A program made the position numbers and the translations under genes. Below, piece by piece: positions 26,437 through 35,361 of a stretch of DNA of 64,000 bases. This DNA is from an uncultured Clostridia bacterium (GTDB lineage Bacteria > Bacillota > Clostridia > Monoglobales > Monoglobaceae): NCBI GenBank assembly GCA_947625905.1, contig CANQQJ010000004.1:49909-113908 (forward strand). The letters run 5' to 3'. The notes beneath the pieces are model-generated. The model did no database searches and was not told the origin of the DNA. It worked only from the letters and a program-made list of their open reading frames with translations. How positions within the stretch are numbered: position 1 is the first letter of the stretch; every line of letters starts with the position of its first letter.

Positions 26437-26462
26437 AAGGCGGCATGCGGACATGCCGCCTT
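26437..26462 (-). promoter_or_regulatory. Second hairpin downstream of acpP
   Basis: AAGGCGGCATG (26437-26447) and its exact complement (26452-26462) form an 11-bp stem with loop CGGA. On the minus strand it is not followed by a T run, so it is more likely a processing or stabilising structure than a strong terminator. It lies 74 nt past the acpP stop. Confidence 0.6.
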
Positions 26463-26535
26463 TGGGTACCGAAAGTTCTCTATGTCTCAATTTTCAATAA
26501 CCGAAAACTTCCGCGCCGTGCCCGAAATAATCAAA

Positions 26536-26769
26536 TTAGTCCTGATGCTCATTGATATAGTCAACGGCGTCGCTGACTGTTGAGATCTTCTCTGCGTCCT
26601 CATCGGGGATCTCGATGTCGAACTCTTCCTCAAGAGCCATCATAAGCTCAACGATATCCAGTGAATCAGCCTCGAGGTCGTCAATGAACGAAGCATCCAT
26701 TGTTACCGCGTCCTCGTCGGCGCCCAGCTGGTCGACCGTGATTTCCTTAACTTTTTCAAAAATATCCAT
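26536..26769 (-). CDS. acpP: Acyl carrier protein
   Basis: This 77-residue acidic protein carries growing acyl chains on a 4'-phosphopantetheine arm. The attachment site is Ser36 in [12 protein letters not shown]. The ATG follows GGAGGAAAC. It lies between fabG and fabF, and two hairpins in the following gap may raise its mRNA over that of fabF, which fits the high ACP demand of cells. Confidence 0.98.
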   Translation of the reverse strand: MDIFEKVKEITVDQLGADEDAVTMDASFIDDLEADSLDIVELMMALEEEFDIEIPDEDAEKISTVSDAVDYINEHQD

Positions 26770-26850
26770 TTTGTTTCCTCCATTTACATTGTTTTAATTT
26801 GTTTTATTTTGCTTTATTTGCTTTAATTTAATTTATTTTTCAATACTATA

Positions 26851-27603
26851 TCACATAACAAGGCCGCCGTCAACATTTATTACCTGTCCAGTTATATATT
26901 TTGCGCCGTCGCCCGCCAGGAACACCGCTAAGTTGGCGATATCCTCGACTTGGCCGAACCGCTTGAGCGGGATCGCGTCCTTATAAGCCTGCTGTATGTT
27001 CTCGGGCAGCTTGTCGGTCATCGGAGTTTGAATAAATCCCGGAGCTATGGCATTGCAGCGGATATTGCGCGGCGCCAGTTCCTTCGCCACCGATTTTGTC
27101 AGGCCGATAAGGCCCGCCTTTGACGCGGCGTAGTTCGCCTGACCCGCGTTGCCCATAACGCCCGATACCGACGCCATGTTGATGATAATGCCCGCGCGCT
27201 GCTTCATCAAAGTGCGCGCGGCCGATTTTATCACGTTGAACGCGCCCTTTAAGTTAACGGTCAGCACCGCGTCCCAATCCGCCTCACTCATGCGCATGAT
27301 AAGATTGTCGCGCGTGATGCCCGCGTTGTTCACTATAACGTCAACGCTGCCGAACTCGTCCTTGGCAAACTTGATCAGTCCGTCGGTGTCGCCCGGCTTT
27401 GACACGTCGCCGAGATAGTATTTCGCGCCGCCTCCGGCGGCCTTGATCTCATAGCACACAGCCTGCGCGGCCTCCGCCTGACCCTCGATGTCAATATCGA
27501 AAACCACAACGTTTGCGCCCAAAGAGCCGAATTTTATCGCTATCTCTCTGCCTATGCCGCGGGCCGAGCCCGTTACTATTACGGTTTTATTCTCATATTC
27601 CAT
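26851..27603 (-). CDS. fabG: 3-oxoacyl-ACP reductase
   Basis: FabG reduces 3-ketoacyl-ACP with NADPH. It is a classical short-chain dehydrogenase: cofactor motif TGSARGIG (about 11-18), NNAG (92-95), and the catalytic Ser145, Tyr158 and Lys162 in ASVSG and YAASK. It has 250 residues. The ATG follows GGGAGGT. The gap to acpP is 81 nt with no terminator seen; the gap to fabD is 14 nt. Confidence 0.97.
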   Translation of the reverse strand: MEYENKTVIVTGSARGIGREIAIKFGSLGANVVVFDIDIEGQAEAAQAVCYEIKAAGGGAKYYLGDVSKPGDTDGLIKFAKDEFGSVDVIVNNAGITRDNLIMRMSEADWDAVLTVNLKGAFNVIKSAARTLMKQRAGIIINMASVSGVMGNAGQANYAASKAGLIGLTKSVAKELAPRNIRCNAIAPGFIQTPMTDKLPENIQQAYKDAIPLKRFGQVEDIANLAVFLAGDGAKYITGQVINVDGGLVM

Positions 27604-27617
27604 AATTATTACCTCCC

Positions 27618-28553
27618 TTAGTCGATCCCGAGCGCCGCCTTTGTCTTGTTAAGCGACGCCATATCCTCGATGTTGAGTATGGTCTTTGTCTTGTCGATCC
27701 TCTTTACAAAGCCGCTGAGCGCCTTGCCGGGACCGATCTCGATAAACGTGTCCACTCCGTCCGCCATCATGCGCCTGAGGCTTTCCTCAAAAAGCACCGA
27801 GCTCGACACCTGGCGCACAAGGATATCGCGGATATCGCCGCTGCTCTTGACGTAGTCGGCGGTCACGTTGGTTATCAGCGGAATTTTCATCTCGCCGATC
27901 TCAACTTTTTCAAGTTCCGCCTTGAGCTTCTCGCCCGCGCCCTTGAGCATACTGCAGTGGAAAGGCGCCGACACGGGCATAAGCATGGCGCGTTTCGCCC
28001 CCTTTTCCTTGGCAAGCTCGCAGGCGTACTCGACCGCGGCTTTCTCTCCCGCAACGGTTATCTGGCCGGGGCAATTGAAGTTGGCGGGCTCGCAGATGCC
28101 TTTTTCGGAGGCTTTGGCGCATATCCCGCGCACGTCCTCGGGGGTGAGCGCCAGGATAACAGCCATTGCGCCGACTCCGAGCGGAACTTCCTCCTGCATA
28201 TACTTGCCGCGCTTTTTGACCAAGCGGACCGCGTCTGAAAATTTCATGCTGCCCGAGCAGACATGGGCGGTGTACTCGCCCAGACTCAGGCCCGCGACCA
28301 CGTCGGGCTTGAGCCCGATCTCCTCGGCGACTTTAAGCGCCGCGGCGGACATCGTGAGTATCGCCGGCTGAGTGTTCTCGGTTATCATCAGCATGTCACT
28401 GTCGCCGTTCCATATCATGTCTTTTATGTCAAAGCCCAGAGCCTCACTCGCCTCGTCAAAAACCTTGTCGGCGGCGGGAAAATTCCCGCACAGCTCCTTG
28501 CCCATGCCGATCGCTTGGGCGCCCTGGCCCGAAAATAAAAACGCTGTTTTCAT
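27618..28553 (-). CDS. fabD: Malonyl-CoA:ACP transacylase
   Basis: FabD moves malonyl groups from CoA to ACP. The nucleophile Ser90 lies in AGLSLGEYTA, the oxyanion Gln in FSGQGAQ (about 8-14), and the catalytic His in VSAPFHCSML. It has 311 residues, normal. The ATG at 28553 has AAAGGAG about 14 nt upstream, a rather long spacing. It overlaps no neighbour, with only 3 nt between it and fabK. Confidence 0.96.
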   Translation of the reverse strand: MKTAFLFSGQGAQAIGMGKELCGNFPAADKVFDEASEALGFDIKDMIWNGDSDMLMITENTQPAILTMSAAALKVAEEIGLKPDVVAGLSLGEYTAHVCSGSMKFSDAVRLVKKRGKYMQEEVPLGVGAMAVILALTPEDVRGICAKASEKGICEPANFNCPGQITVAGEKAAVEYACELAKEKGAKRAMLMPVSAPFHCSMLKGAGEKLKAELEKVEIGEMKIPLITNVTADYVKSSGDIRDILVRQVSSSVLFEESLRRMMADGVDTFIEIGPGKALSGFVKRIDKTKTILNIEDMASLNKTKAALGID

Positions 28554-28556
28554 GTC

Positions 28557-29465
28557 TTAAAATTCTACTCCTTTGAAATAATCTTTTATAATGTCCGCGC
28601 AGGGCTCGATTTTTTTAACCATAGCCGCGCTCTGACCCGCCATCAGCGAGCCTGTCTGCACATCGCCCTCCTCGAAGGCGCGCCGCAGCCCGCCGACGCC
28701 CAGCGCCTCGATCTCCTCGAAAGACGCACCGGCCTTCTCAAGTCTGTCGTACTCGCGGGTGAGCTTGTTTTTGAGAGCTCTCACGGGCGCGCCGGTCGAG
28801 CGTCCCGTTACAACCGCGTCTCTGTCCTTGGCCTTGAGCACCGCGTTTTTGTAGTTCTCGTGAGCCAGACACTCGGTAGAGCAGATGAACCTTGTGCCCA
28901 CCTGTATGCCGTCCGCGCCCAGCGCGAAGGCGGCTCTTGTGCCTCTGCTGTCTGCGTAGCCTCCCGCCGATACTACCGGGATAGAGACCGCGTCGACTAC
29001 CTGAGGCGTCAGCACCATCGTGGTAAGCTCGCCTATGTGGCCGCCCGCCTCGGTGCCCTCGGCTATCACCGCGTCGGCTCCCGCTTTTTCCATGCGCTTT
29101 GCCATCGCAACGCTGGCGATGACCGGCATGATCTTGATGCCAGCCTCTTTGAGAGGGGCTATATATTTTCCCGGGTTTCCGGCTCCGGTTGCGACCACCG
29201 CCGGTTTTTCCTCGATTATTACCTGCATTATCTCGTCGGCGTTGGGGTTCATCAGCATGACGTTAACGCCGAACGGCTTGTCGGTCAGCGTGCGCGCCTT
29301 TTTGATCTGCTCCCGCACTACTTCCGCGGGAGCGCCGCCCGCCGCGATGAGGCCTAAGCCGCCGCCGTTTGAAACGGCCGCCGCCAGTTCGGCGGTGGCG
29401 ACCCATGCCATGCCGCCTTGTATTATCGGATACTCTATGCCGAGCAATTCGCAAATTCTGTTCAA
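28557..29465 (-). CDS. fabK: Enoyl-ACP reductase II (FMN-dependent FabK)
   Basis: FabK performs the last reduction of each elongation cycle using FMN and NAD(P)H, in place of FabI. It has a TIM-barrel opening with GIEYPIIQGGMAWV, then ATGAGNPGKYI, AEGTEAGGHIG and VVSAGGYADSRG, the flavin-binding segments of the FabK/nitronate monooxygenase family. I set the start at the TTG at 29465: AAAGGAGGAG lies 6-7 nt upstream, and the longer frame with 39 extra residues is overlap with fabH in another frame. This gives 302 residues. The fab operon context favours FabK over nitronate monooxygenase. Confidence 0.93.
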   Translation of the reverse strand: MNRICELLGIEYPIIQGGMAWVATAELAAAVSNGGGLGLIAAGGAPAEVVREQIKKARTLTDKPFGVNVMLMNPNADEIMQVIIEEKPAVVATGAGNPGKYIAPLKEAGIKIMPVIASVAMAKRMEKAGADAVIAEGTEAGGHIGELTTMVLTPQVVDAVSIPVVSAGGYADSRGTRAAFALGADGIQVGTRFICSTECLAHENYKNAVLKAKDRDAVVTGRSTGAPVRALKNKLTREYDRLEKAGASFEEIEALGVGGLRRAFEEGDVQTGSLMAGQSAAMVKKIEPCADIIKDYFKGVEF

Positions 29466-29479
29466 GTGTAACTCCTCCT

Positions 29480-30469
29480 TTACAGTTCTATCAGCGCGCT
29501 GCCCCATGTGAGGCCGCCGCCGAAACCAACCAGCACCAGCTTTTCGCCGGGCTTTATCCTGCCCTGCTCCACCGCCTCGCAAAGTGCGATCGGCACGCAG
29601 GCGGCCGACATATTCCCGTATTTTTCAACGTTGCAGAAAACCTTGTCATGATCCAGCTTGAGCCTCTTTCTGGCGCCCTCGATTATGCGCTTGTTGGCCT
29701 GATGGGGTATAACCAGATCAAGTTCCGATATATCGACGCCGCATTTTTGAGCGACCTCGATCGTGGCGCTCTCCATTGTTTTGACGGCGAACTTGAACAC
29801 CGCCTGGCCGTCCATCCAGATCGTTCGCTTGTTGTCCGAAAAGGGTCTGCGCTCTATGTCCTCATCGCTCGCCTTAAGGCCGCAGCAGGTAAGCAGGTTG
29901 CCCTGCGTTCCGTCCGAGCCCAGCACCGTGCCCAATACTCCGGTTTTTTTGTCCGTCGCGGTGAGCACCGCCGCTCCCGCGCCGTCTCCGAAAAGCACGC
30001 AGGTGGACCTGTCTTTGTACTCGGTTATTTTTGTCAGCGTGTCCGAGCCTATGACCAGCGCATTTTTATAAATCCCGCTTTTTATGTAGAGGCTCGCCGT
30101 CGCCAGCGCGAATATGAATCCGGAGCAGGCCGCGTTTATGTCAAAAGCAGCGGCGTTTTTGGCTCCGATCTTCGCCTGCACCATGCAGGAGCATGACGGG
30201 GTGTACATCTCGGGCGAGACCGACGCCAGCACGATAAGCTCCACATCCTCCGCCGCAAGTCCCGCGTCTTTGAGAGCCGCCTCGGCCGCTTTGGCCCCAA
30301 GATCCGAAGTATACTCGTCGGACGCGCTCATGCGGCGCTCCTTGACGCCGACGCGCTTGGTTATCCACTCGTCGCTGGTATCGACAATAGTCTCAAAATA
30401 GGCGTTGTCGAGCACCTTTTCGGGCAGATATTTTCCGACACCGGCGATTTTTGCGTAAATCTCACTCAT
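29480..30469 (-). CDS. fabH: Beta-ketoacyl-ACP synthase III
   Basis: FabH starts acyl chains by condensing an acyl-CoA primer with malonyl-ACP. Catalytic Cys115 lies in INAACSGFIFAL, the active-site His in LVIPHQANKRII, and the closing loop is GFGGGLTWGSAL. It has 329 residues. The ATG follows AGAAAGG. Primer choice (acetyl or branched) sets membrane fluidity but cannot be told from sequence. It lies 34 nt downstream of plsX. Confidence 0.97.
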   Translation of the reverse strand: MSEIYAKIAGVGKYLPEKVLDNAYFETIVDTSDEWITKRVGVKERRMSASDEYTSDLGAKAAEAALKDAGLAAEDVELIVLASVSPEMYTPSCSCMVQAKIGAKNAAAFDINAACSGFIFALATASLYIKSGIYKNALVIGSDTLTKITEYKDRSTCVLFGDGAGAAVLTATDKKTGVLGTVLGSDGTQGNLLTCCGLKASDEDIERRPFSDNKRTIWMDGQAVFKFAVKTMESATIEVAQKCGVDISELDLVIPHQANKRIIEGARKRLKLDHDKVFCNVEKYGNMSAACVPIALCEAVEQGRIKPGEKLVLVGFGGGLTWGSALIEL

Positions 30470-30503
30470 TTTTTTATGCCTTTCTTTATATGCTGAATTT
30501 AAG

Positions 30504-31493
30504 TTAATATCTCGTTATGTTCTCCGCTATCGCGGCGGTCAGATTGTTGTTTACCATATCTATCGCCTGTCTCACCGCGTGATAAAACGCTTTGGCGTTC
30601 GAGCTGCCGTGAGCCTTGACGACCGGCTTCGCGCAGCCCAATATTGGCGCGCCGCCGTACTCGGTATAATCCATCTGTTTGGCGAAGTCCTTGACCTTGC
30701 CTTTTATCAGAAGCGCCGCCATCTTTGAGCGCGCGCCGTCCAGCAGCAGGTTCTTGAGCACGTTTTTCACAAATATGCCCATGCCCTCCATGAACTTGAG
30801 CACCACGTTTCCCGTGAACCCGTCGCACACCACCACGTCGGCGCCGCCGAGCGGAATGTCGCGGCCCTCGATATATCCGATATAGTTTATCGGGATATCC
30901 TTGAGCATACGTCCCGCCTCGATCACCGCGTCGGTGCCTTTTTCCTCCTCGGCGCCGATATTCACGAGCGCGACGCGCGGGCTTTTGACCTTCATTATCT
31001 TTTCCATATATATCGAGCCCATGATCGCGAACTGCTTTAAAAACGCCGCTCCGCACTCGGAGTTGGCACCGCCGTCCACCAACAAAAAGCAGCCTGTCTC
31101 GCAGGGCATCATAGGCGCCAGCGCCACGCGGCGCACGCCCTTGAGCCGCTTCACGATAAGCGTCGCGCCGGTTATCAAAGCGCCCGTGTTCCCCGCGCTG
31201 ACCAGCACATCGCCCTCGTCGTGGCGCAGCATCTCGAGCCCGACTCGCAGCGACGAGTCTTTTTTCTGCCTGATGGCAGAGGTGGGCTCGTCGTCTCCGC
31301 TGATTATCTCGGCGGCGTTTTTGATTTTGATCTTATCGCCGCCGTAGCCGCTCGCCTTGAGCTCTTTTTCTATCTCGCTCTGCCGTCCGACCAGCGTTAT
31401 GTTCTCGCCGAACTCCTCCGCCGCCATAACGCAGCCCTTGACTGTCTCCGCGGGAGCGTTATCGCCGCCCATAGCGTCTATAATTATATTCAT
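30504..31493 (-). CDS. plsX: Phosphate acyltransferase PlsX
   Basis: PlsX turns acyl-ACP into acyl-phosphate, the donor for PlsY in phospholipid synthesis, so it links the fab genes to pgsA and cdsA. The family opening IDAMGGDNAPAETVKGC and later VVCDGFTGNVVLKFMEG are present. It has 329 residues, usual. The ATG has a weak AGGA upstream. It is the first gene of the operon, driven by the promoter at 31519-31547. The FapR regulator often found upstream in Firmicutes is absent here, and no FapR-type operator is visible. Confidence 0.96.
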   Translation of the reverse strand: MNIIIDAMGGDNAPAETVKGCVMAAEEFGENITLVGRQSEIEKELKASGYGGDKIKIKNAAEIISGDDEPTSAIRQKKDSSLRVGLEMLRHDEGDVLVSAGNTGALITGATLIVKRLKGVRRVALAPMMPCETGCFLLVDGGANSECGAAFLKQFAIMGSIYMEKIMKVKSPRVALVNIGAEEEKGTDAVIEAGRMLKDIPINYIGYIEGRDIPLGGADVVVCDGFTGNVVLKFMEGMGIFVKNVLKNLLLDGARSKMAALLIKGKVKDFAKQMDYTEYGGAPILGCAKPVVKAHGSSNAKAFYHAVRQAIDMVNNNLTAAIAENITRY

Positions 31494-31518
31494 ACAATCA
31501 ATCCTATCTGTCGATTAA

Positions 31519-31547
31519 ACCATAATATAAAACCGAAATAATTTCAA
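31519..31547 (-). promoter_or_regulatory. Probable promoter of the plsX-fab operon
   Basis: On the minus strand TTGAAA (31542-31547) is 17 nt from TATGGT (31519-31524). A TATATTAT run in the spacer offers alternative -10 boxes. Two TGTAAC copies at 31552-31557 and 31563-31568 (plus strand) lie 11 bp apart just upstream of the -35, on one face of the helix. Confidence 0.5.
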
Positions 31548-31575
31548 TACGTGTAACATTTATGTAACACGATCG

Positions 31576-32142
31576 TTACTTAAACGTTAACAAATTCCGA
31601 TTTTTGAAAAGATAGTCAAGGCCCGAAAGCACAGTGAGCGCCGTTGAGATCACGACCAGAACGAGCACGATCAGGTTTCGGACGCCGCCCGACAGGGGAT
31701 CGCTGTATACGTTTATGATCTGTGTTATAATGACCGCGATTATCATAAAAAACTGCGACACAGTTTTGAGCTTTCCCAAAAAGCCCGCCGCTATAACGCG
31801 GTTTTCCTCAAGGGCCAGCATGCGCATACCGGTGACGATCAGCTCGCGGGCGATTATGATTATCACGACTCCCGCGTTTATGTACGGCTGATCCGACGCC
31901 AGGAAGCATACAAGCGCGCCTATGGTCAGCAATTTGTCGGCCATCGGGTCCATCAGCTTGCCGAAGTTTGTGACGCATCGGGTCCTGCGGGCGATCTGCC
32001 CGTCAAAATAATCGGTCGCCGCCGCCAGCAGAAACACGACCAGCGACAGATACAGTCCGACCGTACCGCAGCACAGGTAAAGCACCATGAATACCGGTAT
32101 CAGAATTACCCTGATAATCGTCAGTTTATTCGGCAAACTCAT
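31576..32142 (-). CDS. pgsA: Phosphatidylglycerophosphate synthase
   Basis: This membrane enzyme joins CDP-diacylglycerol to glycerol-3-phosphate, the first step to phosphatidylglycerol and cardiolipin. The CDP-alcohol phosphotransferase motif is complete: DYFDGQIARR, then NFGKLMDPMADK, matching D-x2-D-G-x2-A-R-x8-G-x3-D-x3-D. It has 188 residues with about five spans. The ATG follows GGAGGAG. It lies 13 nt after rimO, so the two are co-transcribed. Confidence 0.96.
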   Translation of the reverse strand: MSLPNKLTIIRVILIPVFMVLYLCCGTVGLYLSLVVFLLAAATDYFDGQIARRTRCVTNFGKLMDPMADKLLTIGALVCFLASDQPYINAGVVIIIIARELIVTGMRMLALEENRVIAAGFLGKLKTVSQFFMIIAVIITQIINVYSDPLSGGVRNLIVLVLVVISTALTVLSGLDYLFKNRNLLTFK

Positions 32143-32155
32143 AATATCTCCTCCG

Positions 32156-33487
32156 TTATTTGACAGCTCTTCCGAACAGATTCATGTCCTCCGCGTTATC
32201 TATCCTGACCCGCGCAAAATCGCCGGGCTTGAGCTTTTCCTTGGATTTAAAGAACACCATGCCGTCGATATCCACCGAGTCGGCGTAAGTCCTTCCGAAG
32301 TAATTTTTTATTATCTCGTCGCGGCCCTCGACCAGAACAGTCTGCACCGTTCCGACCTTCGCCGCATTGTTCTCGTCGTCGATATCGGCCTGCGCCACCA
32401 TGACGTTTTCAAGGCGCCGCCGCTTTTCCTCCTCGTCTATCTGATTGGGCATATCATACGCCGGAGTGTCCTCCTCGCGGGAGTACGCAAACACGCCCAA
32501 GCGGTCGAATCTCGCCTCGTCGATAAAGCGGAGCAGATCGTCCATATCCTCCTCGGTCTCGCCGGGGAAGCCCACGATCAGCGTGGTCCTCATCACCGCG
32601 TCGGGGATAGCCGCCCTGATCTTTTTTATCATTTCGGTTATCTGCGCTCGGTTCGTGCGCCTGCCCATCCTTTTCAGTACGCGGTCGCTGGAGTGCTGTA
32701 TCGGTATATCAAAATAATTGCAGAGCTTCGGCTCGCTCGCGAATGTCTCTATAAGCTCGTCGGTCACCAGCTCGGGGTAGCAATAGTGCACCCTCACCCA
32801 CTCGATGCCCGAAACGGCGCACAGCTTTTTGAGAAGCTCCGCCAGGCGGTACCCGCCGTAGATGTCGATGCCGTAGCGCGTGGTGTCCTGCGCTATCACG
32901 ATAAGCTCTTTGACGCCGTCCGCCGCAAGCTTTTCGGCCTCGGCGACTATGTCCTCGATCTTTCGGCTGCGGTACGCGCCGCGTATCGACGGGATAACGC
33001 AGTATGTGCAGCGGTTGTCGCAGCCCTCCGCGATCTTTAAAAACGCGGTGTAGCCCGGGGTCGAGCGCTCCCGCTCTCCCTCAAACAGCAGCGGCTTTTC
33101 GGAGCAGCTGACGCTCGCCGGTCCGCCGCCGATGCGCGCGTTTATTATGTCCACGATCCTGTCGTACTCATTTACGCCGATGACCGCGTCGACCTCGGGG
33201 ATCTCGCGGAGTATCTGCTCCTTGTAGCGCTGCGCGAGGCAGCCTGTGACGATCAGCAGCTTTTTCTTGTTTTTGTCGGCTTTTTTGTATTGCGCCAGCT
33301 CTAAAATACAGTTTATCGACTCGGTCTGAGCGTCCTCCACAAACGTGCAGGTGTTGACTATCATAATGTCCGCGTCGGCCTCGTTCTCCCATATCTCAAA
33401 GCCGCCCGATCTGAGCAGCGCCGTCATCTGCTCGCTGTCGATCAGATTTTTTGAGCATCCCAATGATGCGATAGATACCTTTTTCAA
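32156..33487 (-). CDS. rimO: Ribosomal protein S12 methylthiotransferase RimO
   Basis: RimO adds a methylthio group to an aspartate of ribosomal protein S12. It has the three methylthiotransferase parts: an UPF0004 domain with cluster cysteines 11, 47 and 83 (LGCSKNLID, NTCTF, TGCLAQ), a radical SAM core with Cys156, Cys160 and Cys163 (GCDNRCTYC), and a C-terminal TRAM domain. The start is TTG at 33487, supported by AGGAG 7 nt upstream. It has 443 residues. LGCSKNLIDSE separates RimO from MiaB. Confidence 0.95.
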   Translation of the reverse strand: MKKVSIASLGCSKNLIDSEQMTALLRSGGFEIWENEADADIMIVNTCTFVEDAQTESINCILELAQYKKADKNKKKLLIVTGCLAQRYKEQILREIPEVDAVIGVNEYDRIVDIINARIGGGPASVSCSEKPLLFEGERERSTPGYTAFLKIAEGCDNRCTYCVIPSIRGAYRSRKIEDIVAEAEKLAADGVKELIVIAQDTTRYGIDIYGGYRLAELLKKLCAVSGIEWVRVHYCYPELVTDELIETFASEPKLCNYFDIPIQHSSDRVLKRMGRRTNRAQITEMIKKIRAAIPDAVMRTTLIVGFPGETEEDMDDLLRFIDEARFDRLGVFAYSREEDTPAYDMPNQIDEEEKRRRLENVMVAQADIDDENNAAKVGTVQTVLVEGRDEIIKNYFGRTYADSVDIDGMVFFKSKEKLKPGDFARVRIDNAEDMNLFGRAVK

Positions 33488-33502
33488 ATTCTTTCTCCTA
33501 AT

Positions 33503-33973
33503 TTATTGTTTATCGGCAAAGTCGAAGTCATACTCGTCAAGGACACGCCGTATCTCCGAGGGCGAATAGCCCCGCCTCGCCAGCGCCGCCTTAAAGCGCA
33601 TAAGGTCTTTATAATCCGTAATCTCGGTGACCCTCAGCCTCTGCTCCACGTAATCGCGCAAAGCCGCGTCAAAGTCCACATCGGCGTTTTCGAAGGCCCG
33701 GTCGATCAGAACGGGCGCCACGCCCTTGCGCAAAAGCTCCTGACGAATGCGGTACTCGCCCTTTTGGCCGAGGTTCACGCCGTCGGCCACATAGAACTCG
33801 GCGTACCGCGCGTCGTCGAGCAGCTTTTCCTCGATCAGCCTGCCCACTATCTGCTCCGACGTTTCCTCGTCGTAACCCTTTCGGCGCAGGCGGTCATATA
33901 TTTCGCGCGACGTGTACATCCGCGATGCCAGGTACCGCGCCGCCAAATGCAGCCCTTTAGTAAAATTATCCAT
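33503..33973 (-). CDS. recX: Regulatory protein RecX
   Basis: RecX binds RecA filaments and limits their growth. The 156-residue protein has the RecX three-helix repeats: ARYLASRMYTSREIYDRL, DDARYAEFYVADGVNLGQKG and FKAALARRGYSPSEIRRVLD. The ATG follows GGAGATAA. It lies downstream of recA, as in many bacteria, across an 85-nt gap that contains a repeat module. Confidence 0.94.
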   Translation of the reverse strand: MDNFTKGLHLAARYLASRMYTSREIYDRLRRKGYDEETSEQIVGRLIEEKLLDDARYAEFYVADGVNLGQKGEYRIRQELLRKGVAPVLIDRAFENADVDFDAALRDYVEQRLRVTEITDYKDLMRFKAALARRGYSPSEIRRVLDEYDFDFADKQ

Positions 33974-34002
33974 TATTTATCTCCATTCACAAAATAATAT
34001 CT

Positions 34003-34056
34003 GCCTCCCCTTCCTTCAGGAGGGGGAGGTGCCCGCTTTGCGGGCGGTGGGGGTGG
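34003..34056. repeat. Interspersed repeat module F between recA and recX
   Basis: CCTCCCC..GGGGGAGG forms one hairpin and GCCCGC..GCGGGC another, followed by GGGGGTGG. The closest relative is at about 20055-20109. It ends 2 nt from the recA stop codon. It might lower recX expression relative to recA; no T run is present. Confidence 0.7.
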
Positions 34057-34058
34057 CC

Positions 34059-35123
34059 CTACTTCTTCTTTTTGGGCTTTTCCAGTCCCTCAACGGGGGC
34101 GTCGTCGAACATCGACGGGCCCTCGCCGCCCAGCAGCGGCAGCCCCGCCTGTTCGCGGACCTTGTTCTCGATCTCGACCGCGAGCTCGGGGTTTTCCTCG
34201 AGTATCTTCTTCACCTTTTCGCGGCCCTGGCCGAGGCGCTCGCCCTCGTAGCTGAACCATGAGCCGCTCTTGTGTATGATGTCCATATCGGTGGCGGCGT
34301 CGATCACGTTTCCCATGCGGGAAATGCCCTCGCCGTATATGATGTCGAACTCCGCCTCTTTGAACGGCGGCGCGACTTTGTTTTTGACCACCTTGACCCT
34401 CGTGCGGTTGCCCATAACGCCGTCGTCGCCCTTTAGGGTGTCGATCCTGCGCACGTCAAGGCGCACCGAGGCGTAGAACTTCAGCGCGCGTCCGCCCGTG
34501 GTCGTCTCGGGATTGCCGAACATAACGCCCACCTTCTCGCGCAGCTGGTTTATGAATATGGCGGTGGTGTTTGATTTTGAGATTATGCCCGCCAGCTTTC
34601 TGAGCGCCTGGGACATCAGCCTCGCCTGAAGGCCTACGTGCGCGTCGCCCATCAGGCCCTCGATCTCGGCCTTGGGCACCAGAGCCGCGACCGAGTCGAT
34701 AACGATAACGTCAACCGCGCCGCTGCGCACAAGCTGCTCGGTGATCTCGAGAGCCTGCTCGCCGGTGTCGGGCTGGGAGACGATCAGATCGTCGGTATGC
34801 ACGCCGAGCGCCTCGGCGTACACGGGGTCAAGAGCGTGCTCCGCGTCGATGAACGCAGCCTCGCCACCCATCTGCTGGACCTGCGCCACAACATGGAGCG
34901 CGACCGTGGTCTTACCCGATGACTCGGGGCCGTATATTTCTATAATTCTGCCGCGGGGCAGGCCGCCGATACCCAGCGCGATATCGAGCGACAGGGCGCC
35001 TGTGGGTATTGCCTCGACGTTGGCGTCGGGCTTTTCGCCCAGCCGCATAACGGCGCCGCTTCCGAATTGTTTTTCGATCTGGCCCATAGCCAGGTCAAGT
35101 GCTTTTCTTTTTTCCTCGTTCAT
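34059..35123 (-). CDS. recA: Recombinase RecA
   Basis: RecA forms filaments on single-stranded DNA for strand exchange and SOS signalling. Walker A is GPESSGKT, Walker B lies in [14 protein letters not shown], and the loop [21 protein letters not shown] is intact. The tail is lysine-rich (LEKPKKKK) rather than acidic. It has 354 residues, normal. The ATG follows GGAGAAAA and a consensus promoter lies at 35189-35217. Confidence 0.98.
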   Translation of the reverse strand: MNEEKRKALDLAMGQIEKQFGSGAVMRLGEKPDANVEAIPTGALSLDIALGIGGLPRGRIIEIYGPESSGKTTVALHVVAQVQQMGGEAAFIDAEHALDPVYAEALGVHTDDLIVSQPDTGEQALEITEQLVRSGAVDVIVIDSVAALVPKAEIEGLMGDAHVGLQARLMSQALRKLAGIISKSNTTAIFINQLREKVGVMFGNPETTTGGRALKFYASVRLDVRRIDTLKGDDGVMGNRTRVKVVKNKVAPPFKEAEFDIIYGEGISRMGNVIDAATDMDIIHKSGSWFSYEGERLGQGREKVKKILEENPELAVEIENKVREQAGLPLLGGEGPSMFDDAPVEGLEKPKKKK

Positions 35124-35188
35124 TATATTTTCTCCGTTTCATGAAATATATTGGTTATTTTCATTTGAATATAATTTTCCTGTATATA

Positions 35189-35217
35189 ATTATAATTAAC
35201 ATACAAAACCATGTCAA
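35189..35217 (-). promoter_or_regulatory. Consensus sigma-A promoter for recA
   Basis: TTGACA (35212-35217), 17 nt, TATAAT (35189-35194) on the minus strand, a full match at both boxes. I found no Firmicutes-type LexA box (CGAACN4GTTCG) near it. Confidence 0.9.
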
Positions 35218-35361
35218 GCGATTTTGTTTAAAAATATTGTTACATTAGGTACGAATAATGAGACATATGGATTGTAACACATTCTTAACTTGAATATTTT
35301 GCCATTTGATGATAAGATATATATAGGCGCTTTGCGTTTACATAAAAGGGTATTTTGAGCA

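Noticed and set aside
29466..29582. Longer N-terminus for FabK
   Set aside because: The extra 39 codons lie over the fabH 3' end in another frame. A TTG with AAAGGAGGAG at 29465 gives the family-typical start.
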